A stretch of 64,000 nucleotides of DNA from contig NZ_JAUQSW010000004.1 in NCBI RefSeq assembly GCF_030581075.1, forward strand, positions 62,001 to 126,000, read 5' to 3'. The first letter of the stretch is position 1; the number at the start of each line of letters is the position of its first letter. The stretch comes from Hymenobacter cheonanensis (GTDB lineage Bacteria > Bacteroidota > Bacteroidia > Cytophagales > Hymenobacteraceae). The position numbers and the translations under genes were made by a program. The notes under the pieces are model-generated. The model was not told the DNA's origin and did no database searches. It saw nothing but the letters and a program-made list of their open reading frames with translations. Below are positions 43,524 through 51,081 of the stretch, one piece after another.

Positions 43524-43563
43524 ACGCCGGCCGGCATTGCAAGAAAGCCATGCCGGCCGGCGT
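43524..43563 (-). terminator. GC-rich hairpin after dapB
   Basis: ACGCCGGCCGGCAT and ATGCCGGCCGGCGT pair over a 12-base loop just past the dapB stop. The U tail on the minus strand is weak. Confidence 0.7.
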
Positions 43564-43569
43564 CTTACT

Positions 43570-44292
43570 CTACAGCCCCAGTAGCTCCTTCATGCCAAAC
43601 ACGCCGTGGCGGCCGGGCAGCCACTCGGCGGCCAGCAGCGCCCCTAGCGCAAAGCCCTCGCGCGAGTGGGCCTCGTGGCGCAGCTCAATGGTGTCGGCGC
43701 TCGACACGTAGCGCACCTCGTGGGTGCCCACCACCTCGCCGCGCCGCTCGCTCAGCACCGCCAGCTCGTGCGGAGCCTGGGCAGGCGCGTTGCGCCAGGT
43801 GGTTTTGGCCGGGAAATTGGCGATAATGCCTTCGGCGGCCGTGAGGGCCGTGCCGCTCGGCTGGTCTACTTTGTGGATGTGGTGAATCTCGGTCATCTGC
43901 ACATCGTAGCCGGCTGCAAACTGGTTCATCTTGGCCGCGATGTACTCGTTGAAGTGGAAAAACAGGTTCACGCCCACGCTGTAGTTGGAGGCGTAGAACA
44001 GGGCGCCGTTGGTTTCGGCAGCTAGCTGGCTAGCCTCCTCAAAGTGGTGCAGCCAGCCCGTAGAGCCGCACACCACCGGCAGGCCCTGGCGCAGGCAGGC
44101 CGCTACATTGCCAAACGCCGCCTCGGGGTGCGTAAACTCGATGGCCACATCGACCTGGCCAGGCGTAAAGTCCTCGATGCGCTGCCCCGAGGTCTGGTGG
44201 TCGACGATGCCCGCAATTTCGTGGCCCCGGCTGGCGGCCAGGCCCGCTATCGTCTGGCCCATTTTGCCGTAGCCGATAAGAAGAATTTTCAT
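43570..44292 (-). CDS. dapB: 4-hydroxy-tetrahydrodipicolinate reductase
   Basis: The start at 44292 (MKILLIGYGKMGQTIAGLA) is an ATG and gives 240 residues; a TTG five codons upstream is possible. The Rossmann motif GYGKMGQ binds NAD(P)H, and EIHHIHKVDQPSGTALTAAE is the catalytic signature of DapB. The enzyme works in the diaminopimelate/lysine pathway and thus feeds peptidoglycan. Gene order with DUF5683 and parB upstream and lepB downstream is the usual Bacteroidota arrangement. Confidence 0.96.
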   Translation of the reverse strand: MKILLIGYGKMGQTIAGLAASRGHEIAGIVDHQTSGQRIEDFTPGQVDVAIEFTHPEAAFGNVAACLRQGLPVVCGSTGWLHHFEEASQLAAETNGALFYASNYSVGVNLFFHFNEYIAAKMNQFAAGYDVQMTEIHHIHKVDQPSGTALTAAEGIIANFPAKTTWRNAPAQAPHELAVLSERRGEVVGTHEVRYVSSADTIELRHEAHSREGFALGALLAAEWLPGRHGVFGMKELLGL

Positions 44293-44320
44293 AGAATTGA
44301 TTTTCAACTGGCTAGCCCAG

Positions 44321-45070
44321 CTATCGGGCGTGCAGCGTCAGGGTCAGGCCCGGCGTGAAGGCCGCCTGTCCCGGCACCGGCACCATGGCCGGCTGCCAGT
44401 TCAGCGAGAGGTTGTCGCTCACGTCGAAGTCGTGCAGGTGGGCATCCACCACGGCATCCAGAATGGTCAAAGAATACCCTAGCGCGCCAATGAGCACCGC
44501 CAAATCGCGGTAGCTGCGGTAGCCGGTGAAGTTGTTATAGATATTGGTGAGCGACGTTTCGCGCCGGGCGTTCGGAAAGTCAGTCTCATTCAGGTAGTCG
44601 GCGGGAGTGACAGCAGTAGTTGTCGTTGGGATGTCGCGTATTATATAGTACGCCTTTTTATACTCAATATAACGAGTCTGCTGAAAATATATCCAGTACC
44701 CCAGCCCGCCCACCATGCCGTACACAATGGGCAGCTTCCAGTAGCGCTTGTTGTAAATCTGCCCGCCGCTCGGAATCAGCGCCAGAATACCCGCCTTCTC
44801 GGGCCGGGTCAGGCGCAGGCCAAAGAGCCGCTCGGTGCGCTTGGCCGAGTCGGCGGCGTGCTGGGCGCGCTTCTCTTTCCTCGTGATTTTGCGCACGGTA
44901 GCCGTGTCGGGCCGCGTCATTTGCGGCGCCGCCGGGTTCACATCATACGGGTTGGTAGAGGTCGGCACCTGGGCCAGCGCCGGCCGCGCCCCGGCCAGCA
45001 ACACCACTACGGCCAGCCGCCAGCCGGGGCTGGCCAGCCCCCGGGCAAGTAAAAGCACGAAGTTTCTCAT
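44321..45070 (-). CDS. DUF5683-family membrane protein
   Basis: The 249-residue product starts with a signal peptide (ending near residue 33, RPALAQ). KKYKR-like basic segments and AGILALIPSGGQIYNKRYWKLPIVYG, with two membrane segments, match DUF5683, a Bacteroidota family usually sitting between parB and dapB. Its role is not established; the constant gene order suggests a link to envelope growth or chromosome segregation. Confidence 0.85.
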   Translation of the reverse strand: MRNFVLLLARGLASPGWRLAVVVLLAGARPALAQVPTSTNPYDVNPAAPQMTRPDTATVRKITRKEKRAQHAADSAKRTERLFGLRLTRPEKAGILALIPSGGQIYNKRYWKLPIVYGMVGGLGYWIYFQQTRYIEYKKAYYIIRDIPTTTTAVTPADYLNETDFPNARRETSLTNIYNNFTGYRSYRDLAVLIGALGYSLTILDAVVDAHLHDFDVSDNLSLNWQPAMVPVPGQAAFTPGLTLTLHAR

Positions 45071-45113
45071 CAGTAAGCCGCTAGCGCCGACCGGCGCAGA
45101 GTAAGTGCGGTAC

Positions 45114-46097
45114 TTACGCAGGTTGCAAAATGTGCAGAATGCGTTGCATATCCTCCACCGAATCGAAGGAAATCTTGATTTCGCCGCGCCCCTGTGGGCT
45201 GGGCCGCAGCTGCACCTTCGAGCCGAAGTAGTCGGTGAGCTGGCGCTCGGTGCGGCGCAGCTCGGCCACGGGCACTACAGGCGTGGCCGGGGGGGCAGGG
45301 CTAGCGGCGGCCGGGCTGCCCTCGGGGCGGGCGTAGCCATTGCGCACCAGCTCCTCTACGCGGCGCACCGACAGGTCTTCGGCCACAATGCGGCGGTAGA
45401 GGTCTACCTGCTGCTGCGGGTCTTCGATGTTGATGAGCGCCCTAGCGTGGCCCATGCCAATCACCGAGTCGCGCAGGCCAATCTGGATGCTGGGCGGCAG
45501 CTTCAGCAGGCGCAGGTAGTTGGTCACGGTCGAGCGGTTTTTGCCCACGCGCTCGCCCAGGTCTTCCTGTCGCAGCTGGCATTCGCTCAGCAAGCGCTGG
45601 TAGCTGAGGGCGATTTCGATGGCATTCAGGTTTTCGCGCTGAATGTTCTCGATGAGCGCCATTTCCAGCATCTGCTGGTCGTCGGCCTTGCGCACGTAGG
45701 CCGGAATGGTGTCCAGGCCGGCCAGCTTGCTGGCTTGCAGGCGGCGCTCGCCCGAGATGAGCTGGTACGAGTTGGTGCCCAGCTGGCGCACCGTTACGGG
45801 CTGAATAATGCCCTGAATCTTAATGCTATCGGCCAGCTCGGCCAGGGCTTCCTGGTCGAAGTGCGTGCGCGGCTGGTAGGGGTTGGCCTCAATGTGGCCC
45901 ACCGGAATCAGGCCCACCGTGCTCACGGGGTTAGGCGTGGCCGTAAGCACGCGCTCGCTGGGCTTGTCGTAGCTGCCCTCAATAAGCGCGTTGAGGCCCC
46001 GGCCCAGGCCGCCGATGCGGCGCTTGGCGGCGCCCGCCACGCCGGGGTTGGCGTTGAGGGCAGCCTGGATTTTTTCTTCGTTCTTCTCTGCGGACAT
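45114..46097 (-). CDS. parB: Chromosome-partitioning protein ParB (Spo0J)
   Basis: The start at 46097 (MSAEKNEEKIQAAL) gives 327 residues. Conserved blocks are GLGRGLNALI near the N-terminus (ParA-stimulating region), NPYQPRTHFDQEALAEL, the CTP-binding GERRLQASKLAGL, ENIQRENLNAIE and the helix-turn-helix VGKNRSTVTNYLRLLKLP. ParB spreads from parS sites as a CTP-loaded clamp. I found no canonical parS sequence (TGTTNCACGTGNAACA type) in the window. Two unrelated small genes separate it from parA, which normally sits directly upstream. Confidence 0.96.
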   Translation of the reverse strand: MSAEKNEEKIQAALNANPGVAGAAKRRIGGLGRGLNALIEGSYDKPSERVLTATPNPVSTVGLIPVGHIEANPYQPRTHFDQEALAELADSIKIQGIIQPVTVRQLGTNSYQLISGERRLQASKLAGLDTIPAYVRKADDQQMLEMALIENIQRENLNAIEIALSYQRLLSECQLRQEDLGERVGKNRSTVTNYLRLLKLPPSIQIGLRDSVIGMGHARALINIEDPQQQVDLYRRIVAEDLSVRRVEELVRNGYARPEGSPAAASPAPPATPVVPVAELRRTERQLTDYFGSKVQLRPSPQGRGEIKISFDSVEDMQRILHILQPA

Positions 46098-46244
46098 CTT
46101 GGCTAGGGTCTGGGGGCCGAATGGCCGGCCCGCCCAGAACTTCAAAATTACGGACTAGGGGGCGAAGGGCAAGCTGGGGGCCCAGCGGTCGCAGTTCTAT
46201 TCGATACTTCTCGTCCAGCCTTCGGGGCTTGTCAGCAGCAATTA

Positions 46245-46475
46245 TCAGCTAGCAGTGCGTGGTCGGCGCGGCTGCCGCTTGGTTGGCGCATTTACACTTA
46301 CCACTTTATCACCCTTCATCACAATGCGATGGCCGCCGCGGGCGATAGTGCGTAACTGCTCGCCAATATTATCGAGCAACGCGTTGTAGCTAGCTGTTGA
46401 GCCCGTGAGAGCCAGCAGTTCTGCTTTAATTTCCGATGGTTCTTCGGCGGTAGTGATGGTCTTTTTCATACGCAT
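46245..46475 (-). CDS. Small protein of the par-operon cassette, unknown
   Basis: The 76-residue product has a helical middle (YNALLDNIGEQLRTIARGGH), a short beta-like segment (RIVMKGDKVVSVNAP) and a basic tail (KRQPRRPRTAS). I do not recognise a family. It starts 8 bases after the stop of the 120-residue upstream gene, so the two are almost surely co-transcribed. Size and pairing are compatible with an antitoxin or accessory partner, which is inference only. GC content looks lower than in parA and parB. Confidence 0.6.
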   Translation of the reverse strand: MRMKKTITTAEEPSEIKAELLALTGSTASYNALLDNIGEQLRTIARGGHRIVMKGDKVVSVNAPTKRQPRRPRTAS

Positions 46476-46483
46476 AGCACAAG

Positions 46484-46846
46484 TTAAATGGCTTTTACCA
46501 AGCGCACTAAATCGTTATCGGCGATGTGGCTGGTCTTGATAATGCAGCGCTTGTGTGGTTGGATTAAGAACACGCATAGAATCTGATGAAGTTTCCCTTT
46601 AAACTCAAACAGCCCCACGTAGCGCAACTGATTCTTGGTACTATACTGAGTTAGCTCTACCCAAATAGTGCTCGGGTCCACGGCAGCTTGCGCAACTTCT
46701 TTGAATCCAGCCCCCCGATGCGAGTGGTGGTTTTTACGGTCTTCAAGATGATTGACGTAGGCTGTCTGCCAAAATAATTCAAACCCCCGTCGGCGGTCAT
46801 TGAGAAAAGGATAAACTTTTTCGTTGGAAGTATAATAAGCAGACAT
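46484..46846 (-). CDS. Small protein of the par-operon cassette, possible BECR-like nuclease
   Basis: The 120-residue product is not from a family I can name with confidence. The middle runs AYVNHLEDRKNHHSHRG, then VAQAAVDPSTIWVELTQYS, QLRYVGLFEFKGKLHQILCV and RCIIKTSHIADND. The order (His-rich start, DPxxI, strand with a Tyr, strand ending in IIKTSH) recalls the barnase-EndoU-colicin-RelE-like (BECR) nuclease pattern of phage and toxin proteins. It is the first gene of a two-gene cassette lying between parA (upstream) and parB (downstream). Codon composition looks less GC-rich than its neighbours, as in acquired DNA. Confidence 0.6.
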   Translation of the reverse strand: MSAYYTSNEKVYPFLNDRRRGFELFWQTAYVNHLEDRKNHHSHRGAGFKEVAQAAVDPSTIWVELTQYSTKNQLRYVGLFEFKGKLHQILCVFLIQPHKRCIIKTSHIADNDLVRLVKAI

Positions 46847-46911
46847 GTAGGCTGTAGAATTTGAGCAGGTATAGACGCAGCTTACAGCTTATCAGTATCC
46901 GGCAACTGGCC

Positions 46912-47721
46912 TTACACCAGCTCATCCTCCGGCGCCTCTTCGGGCCTAGCCTCTACACTATTTTTCTCCACTATTTCGCGGGCCAGGTTGAGGTAGCTCA
47001 CGGCGCCTTTACTCTCGGCGTCGTGCAGGATGACGGGAATGCCGAAGCTCGGCGACTCGCTCAACTTCACGTTGCGCGGGATGATGGTGTCGAACACGAG
47101 CTGCTGGAAATGCAGCTGCACTTCCTCCACCACCTGGTTGCTGAGGCGCAGGCGCACGTCGTACATCGTGAGCAGAATGCCCTCGATTTCGAGGTCAGTA
47201 TTGAGGCGGCTCTGAATTATCTTAATGGTATTCAAGAGCTTGCCCAGACCTTCGAGGGCGAAGTACTCGCACTGCACCGGAATAATAACCGAGTGCGCCG
47301 CCGTGAGGGCGTTCACTGTGATGAGGCCCAGCGAGGGCGAGCAGTCGATGATGATGAAGTCGTACTGGTCGGCCAGGGGGCGCAGGGCCTCCTTCATTTT
47401 CTCCTCGCGGTTGGGCAGGTTTATCATCTCCACCTCGGCGCCCACCAGGTCGATGTGCGAGGGCATGAGGTCGAGGTGCGGCAGGATGTTGGTTTGCAAG
47501 ATGATATCCTGCGGAGCAATGCCATCGACCATGCACTCGTACACGCTGTTTTCGATGTCTTTGGGGTCGAAGCCCACGCCCGAGGTGGCGTTGGCCTGCG
47601 GGTCGGCGTCTACTAGCAGGGTGCGGTAGTCCAGGGCCGCCAAGGAGGCGGCCAGGTTGATGGCCGAGGTGGTTTTGCCGACGCCACCTTTCTGGTTGGC
47701 TACCGCGATAATTTTGCCCAT
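46912..47721 (-). CDS. parA: Chromosome-partitioning ATPase ParA (Soj)
   Basis: The 269-residue product opens with the deviant Walker A motif [19 protein letters not shown], then [14 protein letters not shown] and [15 protein letters not shown] as the other nucleotide-binding parts. It forms ATP-dependent gradients on the nucleoid and works with ParB in chromosome segregation. In related genomes parB follows directly; here two extra genes intervene. Confidence 0.96.
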   Translation of the reverse strand: MGKIIAVANQKGGVGKTTSAINLAASLAALDYRTLLVDADPQANATSGVGFDPKDIENSVYECMVDGIAPQDIILQTNILPHLDLMPSHIDLVGAEVEMINLPNREEKMKEALRPLADQYDFIIIDCSPSLGLITVNALTAAHSVIIPVQCEYFALEGLGKLLNTIKIIQSRLNTDLEIEGILLTMYDVRLRLSNQVVEEVQLHFQQLVFDTIIPRNVKLSESPSFGIPVILHDAESKGAVSYLNLAREIVEKNSVEARPEEAPEDELV

Positions 47722-47851
47722 AACAACAAACGAAATAACTAAGAAACGCGCCGCGGATAGGAAGTAAGTCCGCCGAAGCCGGCGCTGTTTAACTTACAAA
47801 ATAAGGCTAAAAAAAATGGATTCGCCAAGCGCTGGGCCGCAACCACCCTCA

Positions 47852-47978
47852 TTTGTCCTTGCGAGCGCAACGAAGTGAAGCGCGGTACTCTTTCCTTTGT
47901 CGCCTGCATCAAGGGGTTACTAGCCCAGCGGGAAGGGAAGAGTACCGCGCTCCATTTCGTTGCGCTCGCAAGGGCAAA
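47852..47978. repeat. Long inverted repeat between the metal-dependent hydrolase and parA genes
   Basis: The arms at about 47852-47898 and 47931-47978 pair with few mismatches. The outer part reads CCTTGCGAGCGCAACGAA and the inner part GAGCGCGGTACTCTT-like sequence. It resembles in style the CATTGCGAGGAGGAACGAAG element at 61485, with the shared idea TTGCGAG...AACGAAG. It starts about 130 bases upstream of the parA start. Confidence 0.9.
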
Positions 47979-47982
47979 AAAA

Positions 47983-48669
47983 TTACAGCTCCACCGTTTC
48001 GCCGATGCGCAGCAGGCGCAGATTTTTGCCAGCGGCTTTAGCCTCGGCCAGGGCCGCCTCGTGGTTGATGGCGATAACGGGGAAGGTATCGTAGTGCATG
48101 CCGATGATTTCGGTGGTGCCCACCCAGTCGGCGGCCACCAGGGCATCGGTGAGGCCCATGGTGTAGTTGTCGCCGATGGGCAGCAGGGCCACGTCTACCT
48201 TGTGGCGCTCGCCGATGAGCTTAATATCATAGGTCAGGGCCGTATCGCCGGCGAAGTACAGCGTTTTGGCCGAGCCATCATTGGCCTTAACCACGAAACC
48301 CATCGCCACACCAGCATACGAGCCGTCGGGAAACGACGAGCTGTGGGCGGCGGCCACGCAATGCACCGTGCCGAAGGGCAGCACGACCTTGCCGCCCAGG
48401 TTGGTGCCAATTACCTCAATACCCTTGGCGCCGAAGTAGCCGGCTATCTCGGCGATGGCCACGATTTTGGCGCCCGTGCGCTTGGCAATGGCCTCGGCGT
48501 CGGCAATGTGGTCGCCGTGGCCGTGCGAAATCAAAATGTAGTCGGCTTCAATAGCGTTCACATTGATGTCTTTGGCTAGGGGGTTGGGGCTGATGAAGGG
48601 GTCGAACAGCACGCGCACGCCGCCGATGGTGGCCAGAAAGCTGGCGTGGCCGAAATAGGTAAGCTGCAT
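47983..48669 (-). CDS. UPF0173-type metal-dependent hydrolase (beta-lactamase fold)
   Basis: The start at 48669 (MQLTYFGHASFLATIGG) gives 228 residues; a longer frame adds 21 unlikely residues. SHGHGDHIAD (His49, His51, Asp53, His54) is the metallo-beta-lactamase metal site, and AAHSSSFPDGSYAG, LYFAGDTALTYD and GMHYDTFPVI complete the UPF0173 pattern. It is a predicted cytoplasmic metal-dependent hydrolase of unknown substrate. It lies divergent to the peptide-binding lipoprotein gene, whose promoter box is 46 bases away. Confidence 0.9.
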   Translation of the reverse strand: MQLTYFGHASFLATIGGVRVLFDPFISPNPLAKDINVNAIEADYILISHGHGDHIADAEAIAKRTGAKIVAIAEIAGYFGAKGIEVIGTNLGGKVVLPFGTVHCVAAAHSSSFPDGSYAGVAMGFVVKANDGSAKTLYFAGDTALTYDIKLIGERHKVDVALLPIGDNYTMGLTDALVAADWVGTTEIIGMHYDTFPVIAINHEAALAEAKAAGKNLRLLRIGETVEL

Positions 48670-48714
48670 AAAACAGAGGGAAAAGGAGCGAAAAAATGGG
48701 GCCGGTGCGGCCCC

Positions 48715-48722
48715 TACCTTTG
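48715..48722 (+). promoter_or_regulatory. -7 promoter box of the peptide-binding lipoprotein gene
   Basis: TACCTTTG matches TAnnTTTG exactly and lies 20 bases before the start codon at 48742. Confidence 0.7.
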
Positions 48723-48741
48723 CAACCGACACCCCAAACCG

Positions 48742-50430
48742 ATGTTTCTACCTACCTCGCGTTTTCGCTGGCTCGCCGGGCTAGCCACCGTAGCCAGCCT
48801 GGCGCTGCTGGCCGCCTGCTCGGGCGCCGGCCCCTCGGCGGCCGATGAGCGGCGCGTGTTTCGCTACAACCAGCCCGAGGCGCTCACTTCGCTCGACCCC
48901 GCCTTTGCCCGCAACCAGGCTAATAGCTGGGCCGTGGCGCAGCTGTATAACGGCCTGCTAGAGCTGGATTCGACCTTGCAGCCCGCGCCGGCCCTGGCCC
49001 GCCGGTACCAGATTTCGCCCGACGGGCTCACGTACACGTTCTGGCTGCGGCGCGGGGCGCGTTTCCAAAACAGCGAAGCCTTTGCCGACAGCAAAGGGCG
49101 GGAAGTGCTGGCCAGCGATTTTGTGTACTCCTTTCGACGCTTGCTTGATGCGGGCACGGCCTCGCCGGGCGGCTGGATATTCCGGGGCAAAGTGCTGGAA
49201 GACAGCAAAGGCAACATCAGCGATACCTGCTTTGTGGCGGCCAACGACTCGACGCTGCGCATTCACCTCAAGGCGCCGTTTATTCCGTTTCTGAGTTTGC
49301 TCACCATGCCCTACACCTACGTGGTGCCGCACGAGGCGGTGGCGAAATATGGCAAGGACTTTCGAGAGCACCCGGTGGGCACCGGGCCGTTTCAATTCAA
49401 GGTCTGGGATGAGGGCAACGTGCTACTCTACCACCGCAACCCCGATTACTGGCGCCACGATGCGCAGGGCCGACAACTGCCTTATTTAGATGCAGTTGCC
49501 ATCAGCTTTATTGCCGACCGCAAGACCGAGTTTCTCACCTTTCTGCAAGGCAAGCTGGATTTTTTGAGTGGTATCCGCGAGGGCTCGCGCGACCTTATTC
49601 TGAACCCCGACGGCTCGGTGCGGGCCGATTTTCAGGGGCGCTTCAATTTGCAGAAAGCGCCTTATCTCAACACCGAATACCTGGGCTTTCAGCTCGACTC
49701 GGCCAAGCTCACCGGCGAGCAGGCCAGCCAGGGCCGCGCTTTGCGCGATGTGCGCGTGCGCCAGGCGCTGAGCTACGCCATCAACCGGCCCGAGATGCTG
49801 GCTTACGTGCTCAACCACGTGGGACGGCCCGGCGAGTCGGGCTTTGTGCCGGCGGCGCTGCCGTCATTTTCGCCCGCTAGGGTGCCCGGCTACACCTATC
49901 AGCCCCAAAAGGCGCGGGCGTTGCTCAGGGCCGCTGGCTATGGGGCTGGCCGGCCGCTACAATTGCGCCTGAGCACCGTGGCCGAGCGCAAGGCCGTGGC
50001 CGAATACCTCCAGAAAAACTGGGCCGACGTGGGCGTGCAGGTGCAGATTGACGTGAACCAGTCGGCCGCCCAGCAGGAGTTGGTGGATAATGGCCGCGCC
50101 GCATTTTTCAGCAAAAGCTGGCTCGGCGACTACCCCGACGCCGAAAACTACCTGGCACTGTTCTACTCACCTAATTTCAGCCCCGCCGGTCCCGATAAAA
50201 CGCACTATAAATCAGCGGAGTACGACCAGCTCTACACCCAGGCCATTCGGGAGCAGGACGCCGCCCGGCGCACCGCGCTTTACCAGGCAATGGATAGGCT
50301 AGTGGTGCGCGACCAGCCGGTGATTTCGCTGTACTACGACGAAATAATTCGCCTCACGCAGCGCAACGTGCGCGGCCTGGCACCCAACCCCATGAACCAG
50401 CTGCTGCTGGAGCGGGTGCACAAAGACTAG
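48742..50430 (+). CDS. Oligopeptide-binding lipoprotein of an ABC importer (SBP_bac_5)
   Basis: The start at 48742 gives 562 residues with lipobox LAAC in the signal (near residue 26). The family's landmarks are visible: RYQISPDGLTYTFWLRRGARF (near 95), ASDFVYSFRRLLD, HPVGTGPFQFKVWDEG, RQALSYAINRPEML and QNWADVGV-like LQKNWADVGVQVQI. It binds a peptide or nickel-type ligand at the periplasmic side for an ABC permease. No permease or ATPase gene is adjacent, so it is either an orphan or its partner is elsewhere. It converges with the DUF6438 gene (9 bases between stops). Confidence 0.9.
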   Translation: MFLPTSRFRWLAGLATVASLALLAACSGAGPSAADERRVFRYNQPEALTSLDPAFARNQANSWAVAQLYNGLLELDSTLQPAPALARRYQISPDGLTYTFWLRRGARFQNSEAFADSKGREVLASDFVYSFRRLLDAGTASPGGWIFRGKVLEDSKGNISDTCFVAANDSTLRIHLKAPFIPFLSLLTMPYTYVVPHEAVAKYGKDFREHPVGTGPFQFKVWDEGNVLLYHRNPDYWRHDAQGRQLPYLDAVAISFIADRKTEFLTFLQGKLDFLSGIREGSRDLILNPDGSVRADFQGRFNLQKAPYLNTEYLGFQLDSAKLTGEQASQGRALRDVRVRQALSYAINRPEMLAYVLNHVGRPGESGFVPAALPSFSPARVPGYTYQPQKARALLRAAGYGAGRPLQLRLSTVAERKAVAEYLQKNWADVGVQVQIDVNQSAAQQELVDNGRAAFFSKSWLGDYPDAENYLALFYSPNFSPAGPDKTHYKSAEYDQLYTQAIREQDAARRTALYQAMDRLVVRDQPVISLYYDEIIRLTQRNVRGLAPNPMNQLLLERVHKD

Positions 50431-50439
50431 CCAGCCAGG

Positions 50440-50940
50440 CTATTCCGTGGGGTTAACGCCCGCCAGCGGGTCGAGACGGCCGTTGAGGTAGTTGATGTAG
50501 CCCTGCAGGTTTTCGGGAATATTTTCGGAGGCGTACACCGCGTGCAGGGGCTGGCCGGCCGGATGCACGGTGATGATGCTGGCTGGCAGGTCGGAGGTAT
50601 TGCCCGCGTAGCGCTCAGCCAAGCCCGCAAAATTGATGCGCTTGGCCTCGGCCAGCAGCGCGGCCACGGTGGCGGGCGGCAGGTTCAGGGTGTGCTTGCC
50701 GAGCAGCGGCACAAAGCGCTGGCCATCATACTCTACCCGGCCGTCGGCAAAAATGGTGGCGGTGTAGGCGGGGCAGCGGCCGTAGCAGGGCGTGCGCTGG
50801 TACACCAGCACGGGCTCCTGGGTTTTGGGCGCGGCGGCAATGGGGGTCGTTTTGGTCGTCTTGGCTTTGCGGGGCGCCTTGCGCTGTGCGCAAGCGGGCA
50901 GGGCTAGCGAAAAGACGAGTAGCCAGAAAAGGTAGCGCAT
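50440..50940 (-). CDS. DUF6438-like secreted protein
   Basis: The 166-residue product has a signal sequence (residues about 1-18) with a lipobox-like LPAC. A Lys/Thr-rich spacer follows. The core begins LVYQRTPCYGRCPAYTATIF (two Cys), then ADGRVEYDGQRFVPLLG, matching a Bacteroidota family I recall as DUF6438. Function is unknown. It is followed by the oppositely oriented peptide-binding gene. Confidence 0.7.
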   Translation of the reverse strand: MRYLFWLLVFSLALPACAQRKAPRKAKTTKTTPIAAAPKTQEPVLVYQRTPCYGRCPAYTATIFADGRVEYDGQRFVPLLGKHTLNLPPATVAALLAEAKRINFAGLAERYAGNTSDLPASIITVHPAGQPLHAVYASENIPENLQGYINYLNGRLDPLAGVNPTE

Positions 50941-51023
50941 AAGTAAAAGGGACTAGGGGGAAAGGCGACGCAAAAGTGCACCCGCATCCTAAAACGAAAA
51001 CCGGGCCAGCCCAGGATATAAAA

Positions 51024-51060
51024 AAAGCGTTCGGCAGTGCCAGGCACCACCGAACGCTTT
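51024..51060 (-). terminator. Intrinsic terminator of yidC
   Basis: AAAGCGTTCGG and CCGAACGCTTT pair over a 15-base loop; read on the minus strand it ends in a U run. It lies 21 bases past the yidC stop. Confidence 0.9.
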
Positions 51061-51081
51061 CCCAGCAACTGCCAATACGGG

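Noticed and set aside
45105-46106. 333-residue open frame antisense to parB
   Set aside because: parB with its helix-turn-helix and CTP-binding motifs explains the region.
45114-47721. Expected parS site near parA and parB
   Set aside because: I looked for TGTTNCACGTGNAACA-like sequences and saw none; absence by eye is not proof, and parS may lie outside the window.
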